The notes beneath the pieces are model-generated. The model saw only the letters and a list, made by a program, of their open reading frames with translations, had not been told where the DNA came from and searched no databases. The translations under genes were made by a program, and so were the position numbers. A DNA stretch of 64,000 nucleotides from Ridgeia piscesae (taxonomy: Eukaryota > Annelida > Polychaeta > Sabellida > Siboglinidae), in contig JAODUO010000417.1 in assembly GCA_025642075.2 (NCBI GenBank), positions 62,001 through 126,000 on the forward strand. The letters are read 5' to 3'. Of the stretch, positions 12,962 to 24,744 are shown piece after piece (position 1 is the stretch's first letter; every line of letters starts with the position of its first letter).

Positions 12962-15270
12962 CTACGCATGCATCCGTGCGTGTTCGTGTATTTTCTTAAT
13001 TACAATAAAACACCATTTTGTCGTTTGCAACATTTTATTTACACACTCGATATATAGCAACGTATAAACAATTTTTGTCATACACAAACGGTTACGTTGC
13101 TGGGCGTGCATGAAAGGGCTCTTACAAATATTTTCGTGCCGTCTACGTGCACATGCTAGTTGTTTGCAGTAAATGCGAAGCTGTTGGGTCGTTTCCTGCT
13201 TGTATTTACCAGTTCTTATGAGAAACAAGTTGTTTTCTAGCCATCGAGCTGCTCGAGAAATAACGCCAGCTAGATTCGTTAATTCTTGAACTGCACAATA
13301 AATAACACCGACTTGGTTTGTTATTTCTTGAGCTGCTCGAGAAATAACGCCGATTTGGTTCATTATTTGTTTCCTGCCTGTATTTATTCGTTTTGATGAG
13401 AAATAACGAGTTGTCTTATTCGTCGAACTGCTCCAGAAATAATGCCGACTCGGACTGTTATTTGTCGACAAGATCAGGACGTGCATGCATGTCTGCTTAG
13501 AAATAGTCTTATGACATTTATATTTTGACATACGAATTATTTGTTATAAGTATACGATATAATTTAATCCTTTCGAGACTGTGTCCGTTTTTATGAGAAT
13601 TAACATGGCATTATATATGGACATACCAATTGTTTGTCGTTAGTCAGACTTTGATGAAACGTGTCGTGCCTGTATTTGTCTATTCTGATGGGAAATAACG
13701 ATGCTATTTAAAGGTATATTGCCAAGTGATGAAAAACATGTACAGGTGTGGTGGGCTTACATTGATGCCAAACAATGAAATATAGACTACATGTGTAGCC
13801 TGAAAGTAATGCCAATAAGCGATGAAAGATGCACAGGTGTGGGCTTATAAGGTGATGTCAAGCAGTGTATGTGTGGATATCACTGTGTGCGTGACGCGAT
13901 GCGATGCGATGCGATGAAGTGTATATGCAAGTAGGGACGTGATATCAAGTAGTTAAATTAATACGATTTGTAATTTACTGCAATTAAAGATCACGCGTGT
14001 CGTTCAGAATAGTGCTGAATTATTTCATCAAGCAGAGTTGAAAAGTCTTGAAGAGCATAGAGTTTCAGATAATTATACTCAGTAGTATGCGCACATTGGA
14101 ATAAGTTATCAAAATTACTGGAACAAGAATCATCTTCATTCCCAACCAGAAACAGGCACGAAACGAATCAATAGCATCTTATTTACTACATGCAACTGTC
14201 CACACAATGGACTGCGAATATGCAATCCATGCCCGTCCAGATCTGCTCGACAAATAACGATTCTATTTGGCGTTATTTCTCGAACAGCTCAACAAATAAG
14301 GAACTCGCTATTTCTATAGAACGTATAAATACAAGCACGAAACGATCCACCAGCGTCGGTTGCATTTACTATCAACAATTAGTATTTCCATGAATACACG
14401 CAATGAAAATATTTGCATGCACGCCCAGATCTGCTCGACAAATAACGAACCCCAGATCTGCTCGACAAATAACGAACCAAGTCTATGTTATTTCGAGCAG
14501 CACTATAAATAACGAATCAAGTTGGCGTTATTTCTTGAGCAGCTCGATGGCTAGAAAACTTGTTGTTTCTCATTAAAAACAAACTGATAAATAGAAGCAG
14601 GAAGAGCCCACGCATGCACGCCGAGATCTGGTCGACAAATAACGAGCCAAGTGGGCGTTATTTGTTGAGCAGCGCGATGGATAAAAAACACTCGTTATAT
14701 CTCACCAGGACGGAAAATACACGCAAGAAACGACGCAACAGCTTTAGATCAGATAAATAATGAACCAGGTTGGCGTTATTTCTCGAGCAGCTCGAGAAAT
14801 AAAATATCAAGTTGGCGTTATTTCTCGAGCAGCTCCGTGGCTAGAAAACTCGTTGTTTCTCATAAGAACTGATAAATACGAACAGGAAACGACCCAACAG
14901 CGTTGCATTTACTACAAACAATAAGTATATCCACATATATGCCACGAAAATATTGCCAAGAGCATATGCATGCACGTCCAAATCTGCTCGACAAATAACG
15001 AGGCGAGTCGACGTTATTTCTCGAGCAGCTCGACGAATAAGAAAACTCGTTATTTTTCATTAGGACGGATAAATACCGACAGAAACGTCACAGCATCGTC
15101 ACATTTACTACAAACAGTTAGTTTGTCAACTTACATGCCATAAAAGTGTACGAGCATGCACATCCACATCTGATCGAGATGTAACGCAACCTTTGTCCCT
15201 TATTTCTTGAGCAGCTCGAGAAATAACGCGAACTCTGTCCCTTATTTCTCGAACAGCTCGAGAAACAGCG
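12962..15270. repeat. Cluster of dyad-symmetric repeats in opposing orientations
   Basis: A unit of roughly 200-250 bp recurs many times. One half (about 13000-13500) is on the minus orientation and the other (about 14180-15270) on the plus orientation; for example 13110-13265 matches the reverse complement of 14810-14965. Each unit contains a TTATTTCTCGAGCAGCTCGA core, which is itself nearly palindromic (best dyads at about 13320-13350, 14774-14805, 15198-15229 and 15238-15268), plus GGCTAGAAAACTCGTTGTTT and CAGATCTGCTCGACAAATAA segments. The 189-codon minus-strand frame here (12962-13531) only restates the repeats. The middle (13500-14150) has short GATGCG and AGGTGTGGGCTTA repeats. I know of no matching named family. 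Confidence 0.75.
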
Positions 15271-15667
15271 AGAAAGCGAAAAAATACCACAACGTCTTTC
15301 AAGTGTACAGCTGTTATTGGAACAACAGCCGCCGAAGACCTGACGTCAGCAATTGTTTTTTTCCTGGTGATATGATGGGCAGGAAAAGGCGATCAATCAA
15401 GCGACCGAATGTAGTTGTAGTAAGATCATGTGGGTAAACTTGGGACAGGCTTGGAAAAACCATTACGTCACGTGGGTGTGGCGAAAATTATTTTAGTAAT
15501 TATTTATTTAATCATCTACCGATTCACCTTTCCTTCCTCCGCGCCAGATGCCTCCCCATGTACCTTTCTTTCGCTCTTTCTCTGTGTGTATAAAATCTTA
15601 TGTGATTTTATTTACCTACCTATTTATGTTATTTTATTTATTTATATATCTATCTATTTATTAACAG
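15271..15667. other. No gene recognised
   Basis: Short spacer with pyrimidine-rich sequence at about 15520-15660 that could act as the polypyrimidine tract for the acceptor at 15666-15667. No other feature was seen. Confidence 0.4.
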
Positions 15668-15921
15668 TCTTCGTGGGTACGACTATGACTCATCAGTTGA
15701 AAATAGATGGCTTGCGTTTCGTCCGTTTCCGACATGCGCTCGTCGATGACCACCAAGTTTCTGTTCTTGGGATCGAAAGACGACAAGACGGGAAAACCCT
15801 AGACACATTCTTATTTGGGGTGTATGTTAGAGATGGTGGAATACAATGGCTGCCATTCTCTGTATCACCAAGTGATCTTTTAGGATGGGAAGATTACGAG
15901 TGTGTGAGAGTGACGTTTTGA
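15668..15921 (+). CDS. Possible terminal exon of an unidentified gene
   Basis: After a pyrimidine-rich stretch and an acceptor-like AACAG at 15663-15667, an open frame runs to a TGA at 15919-15921. It contains an ATG at 15685, giving 78 residues if initiated there (MTHQLKIDGLRFVRFRHALV at the start, ending GWEDYECVRVTF). Composition is balanced and hydrophobic and charged residues alternate as in a folded domain, unlike the surrounding repeats. A canonical AATAAA lies at 15994-15999, 73 bases past the stop. It has no detectable similarity to the two-copy gene family on either side. I cannot name a family; it may be the last exon of a spliced gene or a small single-exon gene. Confidence 0.35.
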
Positions 15922-16062
15922 AGACAACAAAAGTCGTTTTATCACAACCTGCGACGATACGGGTGAACTAACCTTGTGTCCATTCTTTAACAAAATAAAC
16001 AATGGGACCTCAGTGGACGGTACGTACACTGCGATATATAGAGATATATAGACAGATAGATA

Positions 16063-16118
16063 AGAGGGAGGGAGGGAGGAAGAGGGAGAGGGAGAGGGAG
16101 AGAGAGAGAGAGAGAGAT
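16063..16118. repeat. GA-rich simple repeat
   Basis: GGGA units grading into a pure GA run. Simple sequence between two convergent transcription-end candidates. Confidence 0.9.
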
Positions 16119-16922
16119 CAACAATAACGTTTGCACATTTTATTGAAGCAGATAAACACAACACGTTGATTTACAGGCTTTCATCCAGCAAGTACCTGAG
16201 ATTTCACATTGTTTCGAAATCGCTGTGATGTAAACTCCTCCAACCAACTCTTGATGGCATACAACTGTTCGGGTGTCACGTCGGATTGTCTAAGATCTAC
16301 CTCGAGTAAAATGGTCAACTAGTCTTTATTGACTGCATTGGAGTTAATGTTATCCACAGCTTCGTCAAAGTGTATGTCAATTAAATGTCGTTCTGTCGTT
16401 TACTAGGGTGGTTTGTCATGTAACCGCAGTTTCGAATGATCAGCGACACTGCGTGCAATGTGACGAGCAAGCGTCTTCTTCATTTCGCTAATAATTCGTC
16501 AATGGTAATGTCCGTCTTAGATGCAAAACAAAATGTAGTAGTCGGAGGGCTCGATATAAGTTGTAATATCGGTAGAATACGCAGAACTTGCGACAGCAGA
16601 GGTAGAAAGTGCACAGGTCGACACTTCGTCGCCGCTTTGAGGTTCGGCCTGAAACCCGCACGTACGCACTCTAATGCAGGACATCTAGGTGAGGGGCGTT
16701 GTAGTTGGTGTAGCCGTTTCTTTGACTTTTCTTAATGGTGAGAGACACGGCGTGTCCTGATTAAAATGTTCAGCTTGTATGTCTACATGCTTTCGTTCAT
16801 AACAGAAAGACTTTCATTTTCGTATAACACACTGGCCATACTCTGGTCGAATAAGGTCAACTACACAGAAAGGCCAGTGGCCGATTCGACGAAGCATATT
16901 CTGACGAGGAAGTAAGTGTTAC

Positions 16923-19383
16923 GAATACGAATACATTTATTTCAGGTAAAAACCCATATACAATTGGTACATACATTAGCACATCTAAGTAGCCTATAAA
17001 ATATCAAATATGTTAAGAAATGAATAGATAAAAATAAATAAGGTTATAAGTTAGAAAAATGTAAAATTGTAGAAAAACAGATAAAATAATGAGCAATATA
17101 GAGGATATGATTGTATAATAAATATGCAATTAATTCATGTAAATAAACACCGTTTGAAAAGTAAGTTATATAAACAACTTCCTGACTTTAAAAATATATA
17201 TTATAATAAATAAATAATAAAGTGATATGCGAGAGATGATGACTATCTTACAGATTTACTGTGTACAACGAATTGGCCCAGCTAATCCACATTGGGCCAT
17301 TTACTATTTCTAAGCAATTGTACATAACCCTAATCAAGTCATTATTTATGTTAAATTTTTTAAACCATACATGTTCTTACGCAATAGGGCGTCAAATGTA
17401 TCAATAGCATTATTAGCAAACATGCTACTTGCGCTGTCCCGTCGGTTATATCCCAAAATCCGTCTATGCATATTGTTGTAGGCAACTTTAACTTTTAAAT
17501 AAGAGCCCTTATTGAAGTTAACCCATAATTGGCAACAATAAGTTGTACAGGAATATGCATGAAACAGACTTAGTTTAACACCTACGGAACAGTGGTGACA
17601 TTTTCTGATAATGCTATTAGACCTAGCATACATATTACGAAGATGTCTCAAAATATCTCCGTCATCTTTCAGGTCATTGCATATTATCACTCCTAAATAT
17701 TTTGCTTCTTTGACATATGCAAGCTTGTTTACGTTCATATATATATCTGGACATTTCTGGTTAAAACCACGTGGTTTGAAGACCATACACAACGACTTGA
17801 TAGGGTTATATTCAACATCATTTACAAGCCCAAACTTTGCACATATGTTCAGCAAACCCTGAAGCCCACTAGGACAAGGAGCAATAACACATATGTCATC
17901 AGCATAGAACACGTGATTAGTGCAGTAGTTGTGTATGTGGCAACCTATAACAGCACTATTTAGCATATTGCTCAGTTCATCAATGTATACGATAAATAAA
18001 TATGGGGACAAAATTCCACCTTGTCGAACACCATTAGAAACATAAAAAAGTCTGATGTTGTAGAACCCCATTTGATACAGAATGTTTGGGTTCTGTACCA
18101 GTACAACAGGATACGGATAAGTACAACAGGCACATCTCGATTAAGCAATTTTCTAAAAAGCGTCCAGTGATTGACTCTGTCAAATGCTTTTGAAGCGTCC
18201 AGAAAGCATGAATACACCGGGTTATTGTTACTTTTATAGTACTGAGTAACATTTTTTAAAGCAAATATACAGTGATCAGTAGAGTGTCCCTTCTTAAATC
18301 CAAATTGATTGTCGGTTGTATTAAGATATGGTGTCAACAGTTCTAGCAATATAATTTCAAATATTTTTGAGGCTACCGTGACAAGCGCAATTGGTCTGTA
18401 GTTATTTACGTTGCTCGTTTCTCCAGACTAATTTTTTATCAATGGAATTATAATAGTTTTCATAAAGTCATCAGGTAGATGACCATGATAAATCACTCTA
18501 TTGTGGAAAATGGACAACAGTATAGTTATGCGCCTATCTGAATGAATAAAGTGTTCGGCAGATTGCCACATGCTTTTCCAGATGTCAACTTATCGATAGC
18601 ATTTTGAACCATACAAGGAGTTATGAGTAAGTTATTTCCATAATACAAATGTTCTGTGTTTTATACACACTCTTTCACATTTTGCATATTTGCATCTGTG
18701 GTAACATTGTTTAGCAACGATTCAAAATGTGTTTTCCACATGGCCGATATGGCCGTAGGATCATTAGCACCATTGACATTTGTAGCATTGGGTATACCTT
18801 TCTTGTATATTTTAGATACGTTTTTCCAAAAACTGTCTGCATCTTTAGCTTGCATGGATTTAGCCATGGCATCTGCTCGAGCCATATCTTCGCGTTGTTG
18901 ACACTGTTTAAGCATATATTTAAAATGTAACCTAGTTTTCCGCATTAGTTCACAGACTGGGCCATGCTTAGGTTTTCCCATATCACGCCATAAAAATAAT
19001 AATATCTAGCTTCAGTGTGCGTAATCATTCCACCCAGGTACAATGTAGTCTTGGCACAATGTTTTTTGCATGTAGTAATCGTTTTAAGACTAGATACCCG
19101 AAGCGCATTACATATATCATCGAATAAATTGTCAATGTCACTTATATGCTGTCTGTTTGAACAGTTAGAATTAGTGCACGTACATGAGTCTGAAATGTGT
19201 ATTCTGTCTAGATGAACAGCACTACACTTTCCGTATTCTTTGATATTACAATCCTTTGCATTAGACCATCTAAAGATAGGAGGTATTTTGTCAGCATGTT
19301 TCTCGTTATTAACACATCTTTCTGCAGTTAGTGCAGTAGAGATCACTAGTCCTACAGGGAGGTGATCCGAACTAGGACATTTA

Positions 19384-19456
<73 letters not shown>

Positions 19457-19911
19457 CAGTGATATCGAGTTTACACTGTGAGAGCAGATAAAGTGATCTA
19501 ACCACGAGGTAGAATTGTGAGCATCACTTACATACGTATACGTGTTGCTAGCTCGACCAAAAATCTCATAATCTGAGATAACCAAACCAGTATTCTCACA
19601 CATAGCAATTAATTCAGATTCAAAAGGGGTGTTAACAGCAGCATTAAAATCACCAGTGATAACAACACTGGACGTGTCCTTTTCTTCAATTATAGACGCA
19701 ATTTTACCCAAGTAGTTACAAAATTCCCCAAAGTTGTCAGATGACTGGTAAGGCAGGTATACATTTAGAATAAACAATTTGCCATCATTTGTGTCAATGT
19801 CAATTCCAAGTAATCTGTTGTCTTGTAAATCACAAATTGTACAAGCATGTGAAATCGATTTTCTCCATAAAATACCAATACCACCAAATGGGCGTCCAAC
19901 TTGAATACCGA
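16923..19911 (-). mobile_element. 5'-truncated CR1/L2-like LINE with endonuclease and reverse transcriptase remnants
   Basis: The insertion is bounded by the 5-bp duplication GTTAC at 16918-16922 and 19912-19916. Reading on the minus strand it begins inside an APE-type endonuclease (FGGIGILWRKSI, VVITGDFNA, SWLDHFIC), then the reverse transcriptase with FLDASKAFDRVNHW, GVRQGGILSPYLF and the YADD active site near 17890. It ends with a 3' tail of AATAAATGTATTCGTATTCG. Several frameshifts and stops break the protein, and a TA microsatellite interrupts the endonuclease. The tail of short repeats and domain order fit the CR1/L2/Jockey group; the exact clade is not resolved. Confidence 0.88.
19389..19454. 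repeat. (TA)n microsatellite inside the LINE endonuclease
   Basis: About 33 TA units between the SWLDHFIC and SDHLPVGL parts of the endonuclease frame. It expanded after the LINE lost function, or was carried in it. Confidence 0.95.
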
Positions 19912-20216
19912 GTTACAGTTCGCGCATGCGTGTCTTTAGTACAACAGATTACCATGGTCGTCTACAATCATACGCTTCTTGCAGTACGCACATCCGATGA
20001 ATGAGAAAACATCATGACGTAAGTTGTCCATACCGAGACCTCTCATAACGACCGTGTCGCCGCTCGCTTTTCGCTCCAGGTGGTTCACGTCGACGCCACT
20101 TGTTAATCTTTACGCGTGGGGGTGCTGTAGGTTGACCTAATTGTGTTAATATGACACGAATGTTGGCCGTATACGGGGTTGCTGTGTTTGGCAACAATGC
20201 GAAATAGGTCGCGCAT

Positions 20217-20834
20217 GCGCAGGGTCGCGTAGGGCAGAAAGACGTAAACAATCGGCCGCGTTAAGCCGGGGTGTGCTGTGTTATGTTGCTTAGCTGTTAG
20301 TTTTGTGGGTGTTATAACTGTTATTAATTAGTTCTTTTCGTGGATGGACATATGTGAGTAATGGTACACTTGGCTGACCAAATAAACCATCTTGACAGTG
20401 GCAGAAACTGTCATCGGGATACGATGTCCCATCCTGTGCAGCTTTGAGGCCTGACACTGAGGGGCGGAATGGGTAGATTATGTGTTAAACTGGCCCTATG
20501 TACATTATGGCTGCATTTACACGTACTTTATAAACACTGCAGAAGCCCTGAGGTCATACAGAAGTCTCGATTCGTACACACCGTATCATGCAGTACACGT
20601 GCAGACTGTGGTGTATTATGCATGCATGTGGTGTATCATGCATATTACTGCTGATATTTTAAATATTTTATAATATTTCTAGACATTGATCTAAATATTT
20701 CATCTTGTCATTTTTTATAGATTGCAGGGTGCACGATACTTTTCACGAGCTGGTACTCCGTCGTACTAGCTGACTTATAGATGCTAGTCCTGAATTGGTT
20801 TTACTAGTCCTTAGACATTATTACATATTGATTA
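20217..20834. other. No gene recognised
   Basis: Sequence upstream of copy 2 on the minus strand and upstream of the receptor exon at 21011 on the plus strand. Small overlapping open frames (for example 20469-20654) could hide a signal-peptide exon, but none has a convincing donor in the required phase. Confidence 0.35.
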
Positions 20835-20929
20835 AACACACACACGCACACACGCACACACGCACACACGCACACACGCACACACGCACACACGCACACA
20901 CGCACACACGCACACACGCACACACGCAC

Positions 20930-20968
<39 letters not shown>
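20835..20968. repeat. (CACACACG)n/(CA)n microsatellite
   Basis: An 8-base CACACACG-type higher-order unit repeated about 12 times, followed by pure CA. The histidine/threonine-rich frames across it are artefacts. It ends 42 bases before the receptor exon. Confidence 0.97.
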
Positions 20969-20970
<2 letters not shown>

Positions 20971-21010
20971 GGTTAATGTCCATAATAATAATAATGATTT
21001 TTTTCTGCAG

Positions 21011-21205
21011 GACGGTAAGTCGGTCATGTATAATAAAGACAATACTGCCAAAGGTAACGCTCGGTTCAAAGGACATGCAATCGAGTTGATGGACGCAATC
21101 GCCATTGTAGCGAAGTTAAAAATCACCTTCTATGAAGTGAAACAGTATGGCCACAAAGATGCGAATGGAACGTGGGATGGAATGGTCAAGGAACTTATTG
21201 ATAAG
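21011..21205 (+). CDS. Channel-less ionotropic glutamate receptor-like protein, exon a (S1 half of ligand-binding domain)
   Basis: This 65-codon exon has an acceptor TTTTTTCTGCAG before 21011 and a donor AAG|GTGAGG after 21205, both phase 0. It encodes the S1 lobe core of an ionotropic glutamate receptor ligand-binding domain: [20 protein letters not shown] matches the VMY.K...GN.RFEGYC region, then [20 protein letters not shown] and [20 protein letters not shown]. The tyrosine of the KYGA motif (Tyr450 of GluA2) is kept. Exon b continues the domain without a gap (ELIDK|RANFTACSL, compare ELI..RADLAVAPL). The residues before it (the usual LRVTT.LE strand) and a signal peptide must lie in an upstream exon that I could not place. 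Closest known relatives by eye are AMPA/kainate-type receptors. Confidence 0.8.
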
Positions 21206-21336
21206 GTGAGGTGTAGATAATTATTAAAGAATAAGTGAAATGGTTCTTTAAATTTCTTTTATACTGCGCTTTCTGCGATCTTGTGACCTAGAAACATCGT
21301 ACTACTTTCGATGGGTTTTGTTAATATGATTAATAC

Positions 21337-21368
21337 GTGTGTGTGCGTGCGTGCGTGCGTGCGTGTCG

Positions 21369-21400
<32 letters not shown>

Positions 21401-21465
21401 TGGTGGCTTGTGTGTGTGTGCGTGGGTGCGTGCGTGCGTACATGCGTGTATGTGTGTGCTTATGA
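21337..21465. repeat. (GTGC)n-type microsatellite
   Basis: Imperfect GTGCGTGC units with TGTGTG interruptions. Low-complexity frames on both strands here are artefacts. Confidence 0.95.
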
Positions 21466-22489
21466 TCACTGTCAGAGATGACACTTCTGCCACGGGCGGA
21501 TTGATAATTGACGACGTCGCGGTTTGTTTATATCGCATTGAAAATTATGCGCGAGACTTGCATCAAGCGCTGCTAAAAATGTTGATAACGGTTAAATATA
21601 TGAAAAATGTGACATAATTACTGCGACATAACGTGTCCTAGAATAGCGGTTCCCAAAATGGGGTACGCATACGGCGAAGAGCACGCGAGGATTTTCCAAC
21701 GGGTACAAGACGGGTTAGCTGAACGTAAGGATCTCGTATGTAACTCGTGTTTGCGCCTTGCACCACCATAGACGAAGATTTCAAAGACAATAACACGGAA
21801 ACTAATTTCCTTTTTGGGGAGGGCAAGAACCGTCGGAGTACCATCACCATTTCGCCTCCCTAATGTTCGGCGTCTCGTGACATCCACTCCTCTCGCTCAG
21901 GACAGACTTCAGAAGACGGCGGGGGAAGGGCTTAAAAATAATTTGTCACTGCGGCGTCCACAATTTACCTTGTTGAACTGGAGGAGGGGGCACACCTTGA
22001 CTTGTTTTCAGATGCTACTGTGAGTGTGCGGATAATTAGTTTATAGGGGATATCGGCACATCAACGGCGGAGTCGGCGGCGGCGATATGGTGAGAAAATC
22101 GACAAAACAACACGTCTGTTTTGTTATATTGAACTCCCCAACGTCTCCAGGAAAAGTTAGGGCCATCAGGCGGCAGTGGTATCCAACCTCCCTACCTACC
22201 TAGCGAGATTGTGATGTACCAGGTGCCCCTGAACACGTAATTATATATGAAGGAGTACCTGGATGGTCCATCGCGCTATTGTGTTGAGACTAACACATGT
22301 TGATAGAGAACAAAACATCACTCTTCAAAACATGTGATCTTCATTATTTGTCCCAGACAATGAGATGAAACAGAATATACGCATTGCTGATACAAATGTT
22401 ATCAAGTAGACACCATCGCGTTATAAACATGAACGCATTCAAATTTAACGGTATCACCAATTGAGTATACTGAATGAAAAAGACGGTTA

Positions 22490-23145
22490 ACATACACCTG
22501 CATGACCACTGGTTATCTTAAATTACACTCGATAACGGGTAAAGAAAACCGACAGACGGTCACATGCCTGCACACAGGTTACCTCGTACTGGACTCGATA
22601 AGCTGATATTGTTATTATTGTTATTATTGCTGCGTTCTTTGTATAAATAGTGTCATTGGGCGATGGTTTCTTCACATCACCGCAACGAATGCAATGCGAC
22701 ACATATTTCTCTCTCGCACTACCGTTGATCTACACGAATCCTACAAAGACAAGAGGAATGTACTTCGTCTGGTGGATGTGATTTCCCATTATCCACCGTG
22801 GCAGTAAACTAACAATAAGGATTATATATCATCAATGTTTGTCACCGACGCGCTGATGTAGTATGTGCATTATTCTCATACAGGGTATTTAAAATGAAGA
22901 GTTTAAGTGAAATTTGCGTTTATCTGTTTTAGTTGTAATGTGGCACTCGTGAATTTTACTTTAATTAACCGTGTGTTCATTAATTTCTAAAAAGACACTG
23001 CTGGTAAGTTTCAGAAAGAAACGTCGAACAGGGACGACCGACCCACATGGCAAATGTTGTAGACAATTGCGGCACCATCTGCACGACTTGATCGCCGTAA
23101 ACACGTTCATTGTGAGAACTGCATGGAATAGTGTTTAAGCTTGCA
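22490..23145 (+). repeat. Left arm of a ~660-bp inverted repeat
   Basis: Reads ACACCTGCATGACCACTGGTTA at the outer edge and ends near GCTTAAGC/GTGTTTAAGC at about 23139. It matches the reverse complement of 24745-25425 along its whole length with scattered substitutions and a few indels. It includes a TATAAATAG motif at about 22640 and two short frames conserved between the arms, LALPLIYTN.TKTRG on the outward-to-inward strand and SLNTIPCSSHNERVYGD on the other. The arms may be long terminal inverted repeats of a DNA transposon or an inverted duplication of a small gene. Confidence 0.8.
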
Positions 23146-23169
23146 GGTGCCGCGTTTACCATGCGTGAT

Positions 23170-23205
23170 GCTTAAGCCACCCGTTCTTCACCGGGTGGCT
23201 TAAGC
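23170..23205. repeat. Perfect 14-bp-arm hairpin
   Basis: GCTTAAGCCACCCG (23170-23183) and CGGGTGGCTTAAGC (23192-23205) are exact reverse complements around an 8-base loop, just inside the left arm of the large inverted repeat. Confidence 0.95.
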
Positions 23206-23216
23206 AACACGCTACC

Positions 23217-23480
23217 CCTATTTATGCAGTTGCACTGGCTTCCGGTTTTATATCGAAAAGTTAATTCAAATTGGCTATTGTTCCCACACCGTGCACTGTT
23301 TACTCAACAACCGACATAGATAGTTAAACTGTTACACTTCCCTGATATCAATAGGGTTTTTAAATCATCCGTTTCCAAACACATTTTTGTTCCTTTTGTG
23401 ATACAAAACAAACTCAAACCACATTCGTGTAAAAGTGCTTTTCCATCATACATTTTCGGGGGTCCCATGCTCCATTATAA
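23217..23480 (+). mobile_element. LINE reverse-transcriptase tail fragment
   Basis: LHWLPVLYRKVNSNWLL then, after a stop, FKSSVSKHIFVPFVIQNK resembles the C-terminal region of CR1-like LINE proteins. The KSSVSK..FVP DNA is closely related to the LINE tail at 62170-62365. Stops and frame changes show decay. Confidence 0.6.
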
Positions 23481-23613
23481 ATATTTAGTTACTGAATATT
23501 TCTACAATTTAATACGCAACGCACGACGTCAAGTGACGTGACGTGACGCATCATTCGACGTGCTGGACTTTCTAATTTCAATATTCTTTTATACAAGGAT
23601 AACACGTTTCTAT

Positions 23614-24270
23614 TTATAAAATCATTGACTTTTCAATGTTTAGTTCTTTAAGTAAGGCTGTATTGTGTAATAGTTTACTTAATCCAAGACTTTGTTTAAT
23701 TGATCTATCCTGTACAGATTCAAGTCGACGCATTAAAATGTTGGTGCTGCTCATGCATTCTATACCGTCTGTTAATGTGGGTTGACGTATGCATTTATAA
23801 ACATACGCCTGAACATCAGGAATGGCTCCTGGATATAGTATATCGACACTACCAAGCCCATAAAATGACTGTCTGCATTTTGTTAGTCTATTGGTGACAT
23901 GGCTGGCATCACGATTAAACACAATACGTAGTATATTAAGCGATTCTTCATTATACAGACATTTGTCACTATGCTGTTGGTATAACGGACATTTTCCAAT
24001 AATCATGCAACCCCAAATTTTAATATCCACCTTTTACTGAATGCAACATATACATCAATTAGGTTTTGTAGATTTTGAACATGTGTTGAGAATAAGTTAA
24101 TTTCGTCAGCATAGGCCATAGAATTGTACAGTGTATATAACCTATTGTGCCGCCAAGTCTAGTAAAGTTGATGAATAAAAATTTTAAACAGATACGGCGA
24201 GAAAACGCTTCTTTGTCGTTTACAACGAGTTACATAAAACGATTTACTGTAGGAACCATTTGACGACAGC
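23614..24270 (-). mobile_element. LINE reverse-transcriptase fragment (minus strand)
   Basis: Minus-strand frames give RRSVFSPYLFKIF-like and MAYADEINLF (a YADD-region relic) at about 24215-24090, then a 139-codon frame with KCRQSFYGLGSVDILYPGAI and RRLESVQDRSIKQSLGLSK, typical of the post-RT region of LINE proteins. Both ends are truncated. Confidence 0.7.
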
Positions 24271-24744
24271 ATTCAGCTGTCTAGACCAGCTATACAATAG
24301 TTGCTATTCATATACAAGTAAAACGGGAATTAACTTTAGGAACAGTGACACGTGACCTATAGAAGAATCGAAACATTTTTCTCCATCACTGCGGCTACAA
24401 AGACAAGATTGTGTTGTGATTTAATATAAGATGTAATATAATTGAGTAAATTGCGTGTGTATGTGTTAATACGTATGACAATGGGTAATACAATTGAATG
24501 AGTAACACCACCGGGAGACAGCCTTTTCATTCTAACCAAGTTCTTATAATTATATCTCCAGTCTTCAAGAATGCGATAAAATGTGGTCTAGACTGTCTAC
24601 CATGTGACTAACCTTTATCTCGCAGCCACGCTGCGCGCGTTAAAGGATTAAATTTATTCGACAGATCAGCGATAAAACGACTATAATGAACGCGGTCGCT
24701 GGTGACCTGTGACCTCAAAGGACACAGAGTTTACTTTGGCGTCG

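Larger units (their letters stand above)
16181..20216 (-). pseudogene. Unrecognised gene family, copy 2 (decayed, split by a LINE)
   Basis: This minus-strand copy starts near 20216 (ATG at 20214-20216) and continues through an arginine-rich part and a block matching copy 1 (GDTVVMRGL, then FIGCAYCKKRMIVDDHGNLL and HACANCNSVF) to 19917. There it is cut by the LINE at 16923-19911 and resumes at 16922. The CxxC...CxxC spacing in the middle block looks like a C4 zinc ribbon. The 3' part is one nearly continuous frame with in-frame stops (for example TAG at 16320-16322); it includes LIDIHFDEAVDNINSNAV and SDVTPEQLYAIKSWLEEF and ends at TGA 16181-16183, with AATAAA at 16138-16143 on this strand. 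Stop codons, small indels and the LINE show it is dead. The ancestral function is unknown; the zinc ribbon would suit nucleic-acid or RNA-polymerase-related binding, but that is inference. Confidence 0.6.

Noticed and set aside
12962..13531. 189-codon minus-strand frame with internal repeats
   Set aside because: It re-reads the dyad-repeat units; the same DNA in other copies is not open, so no coding selection is seen.
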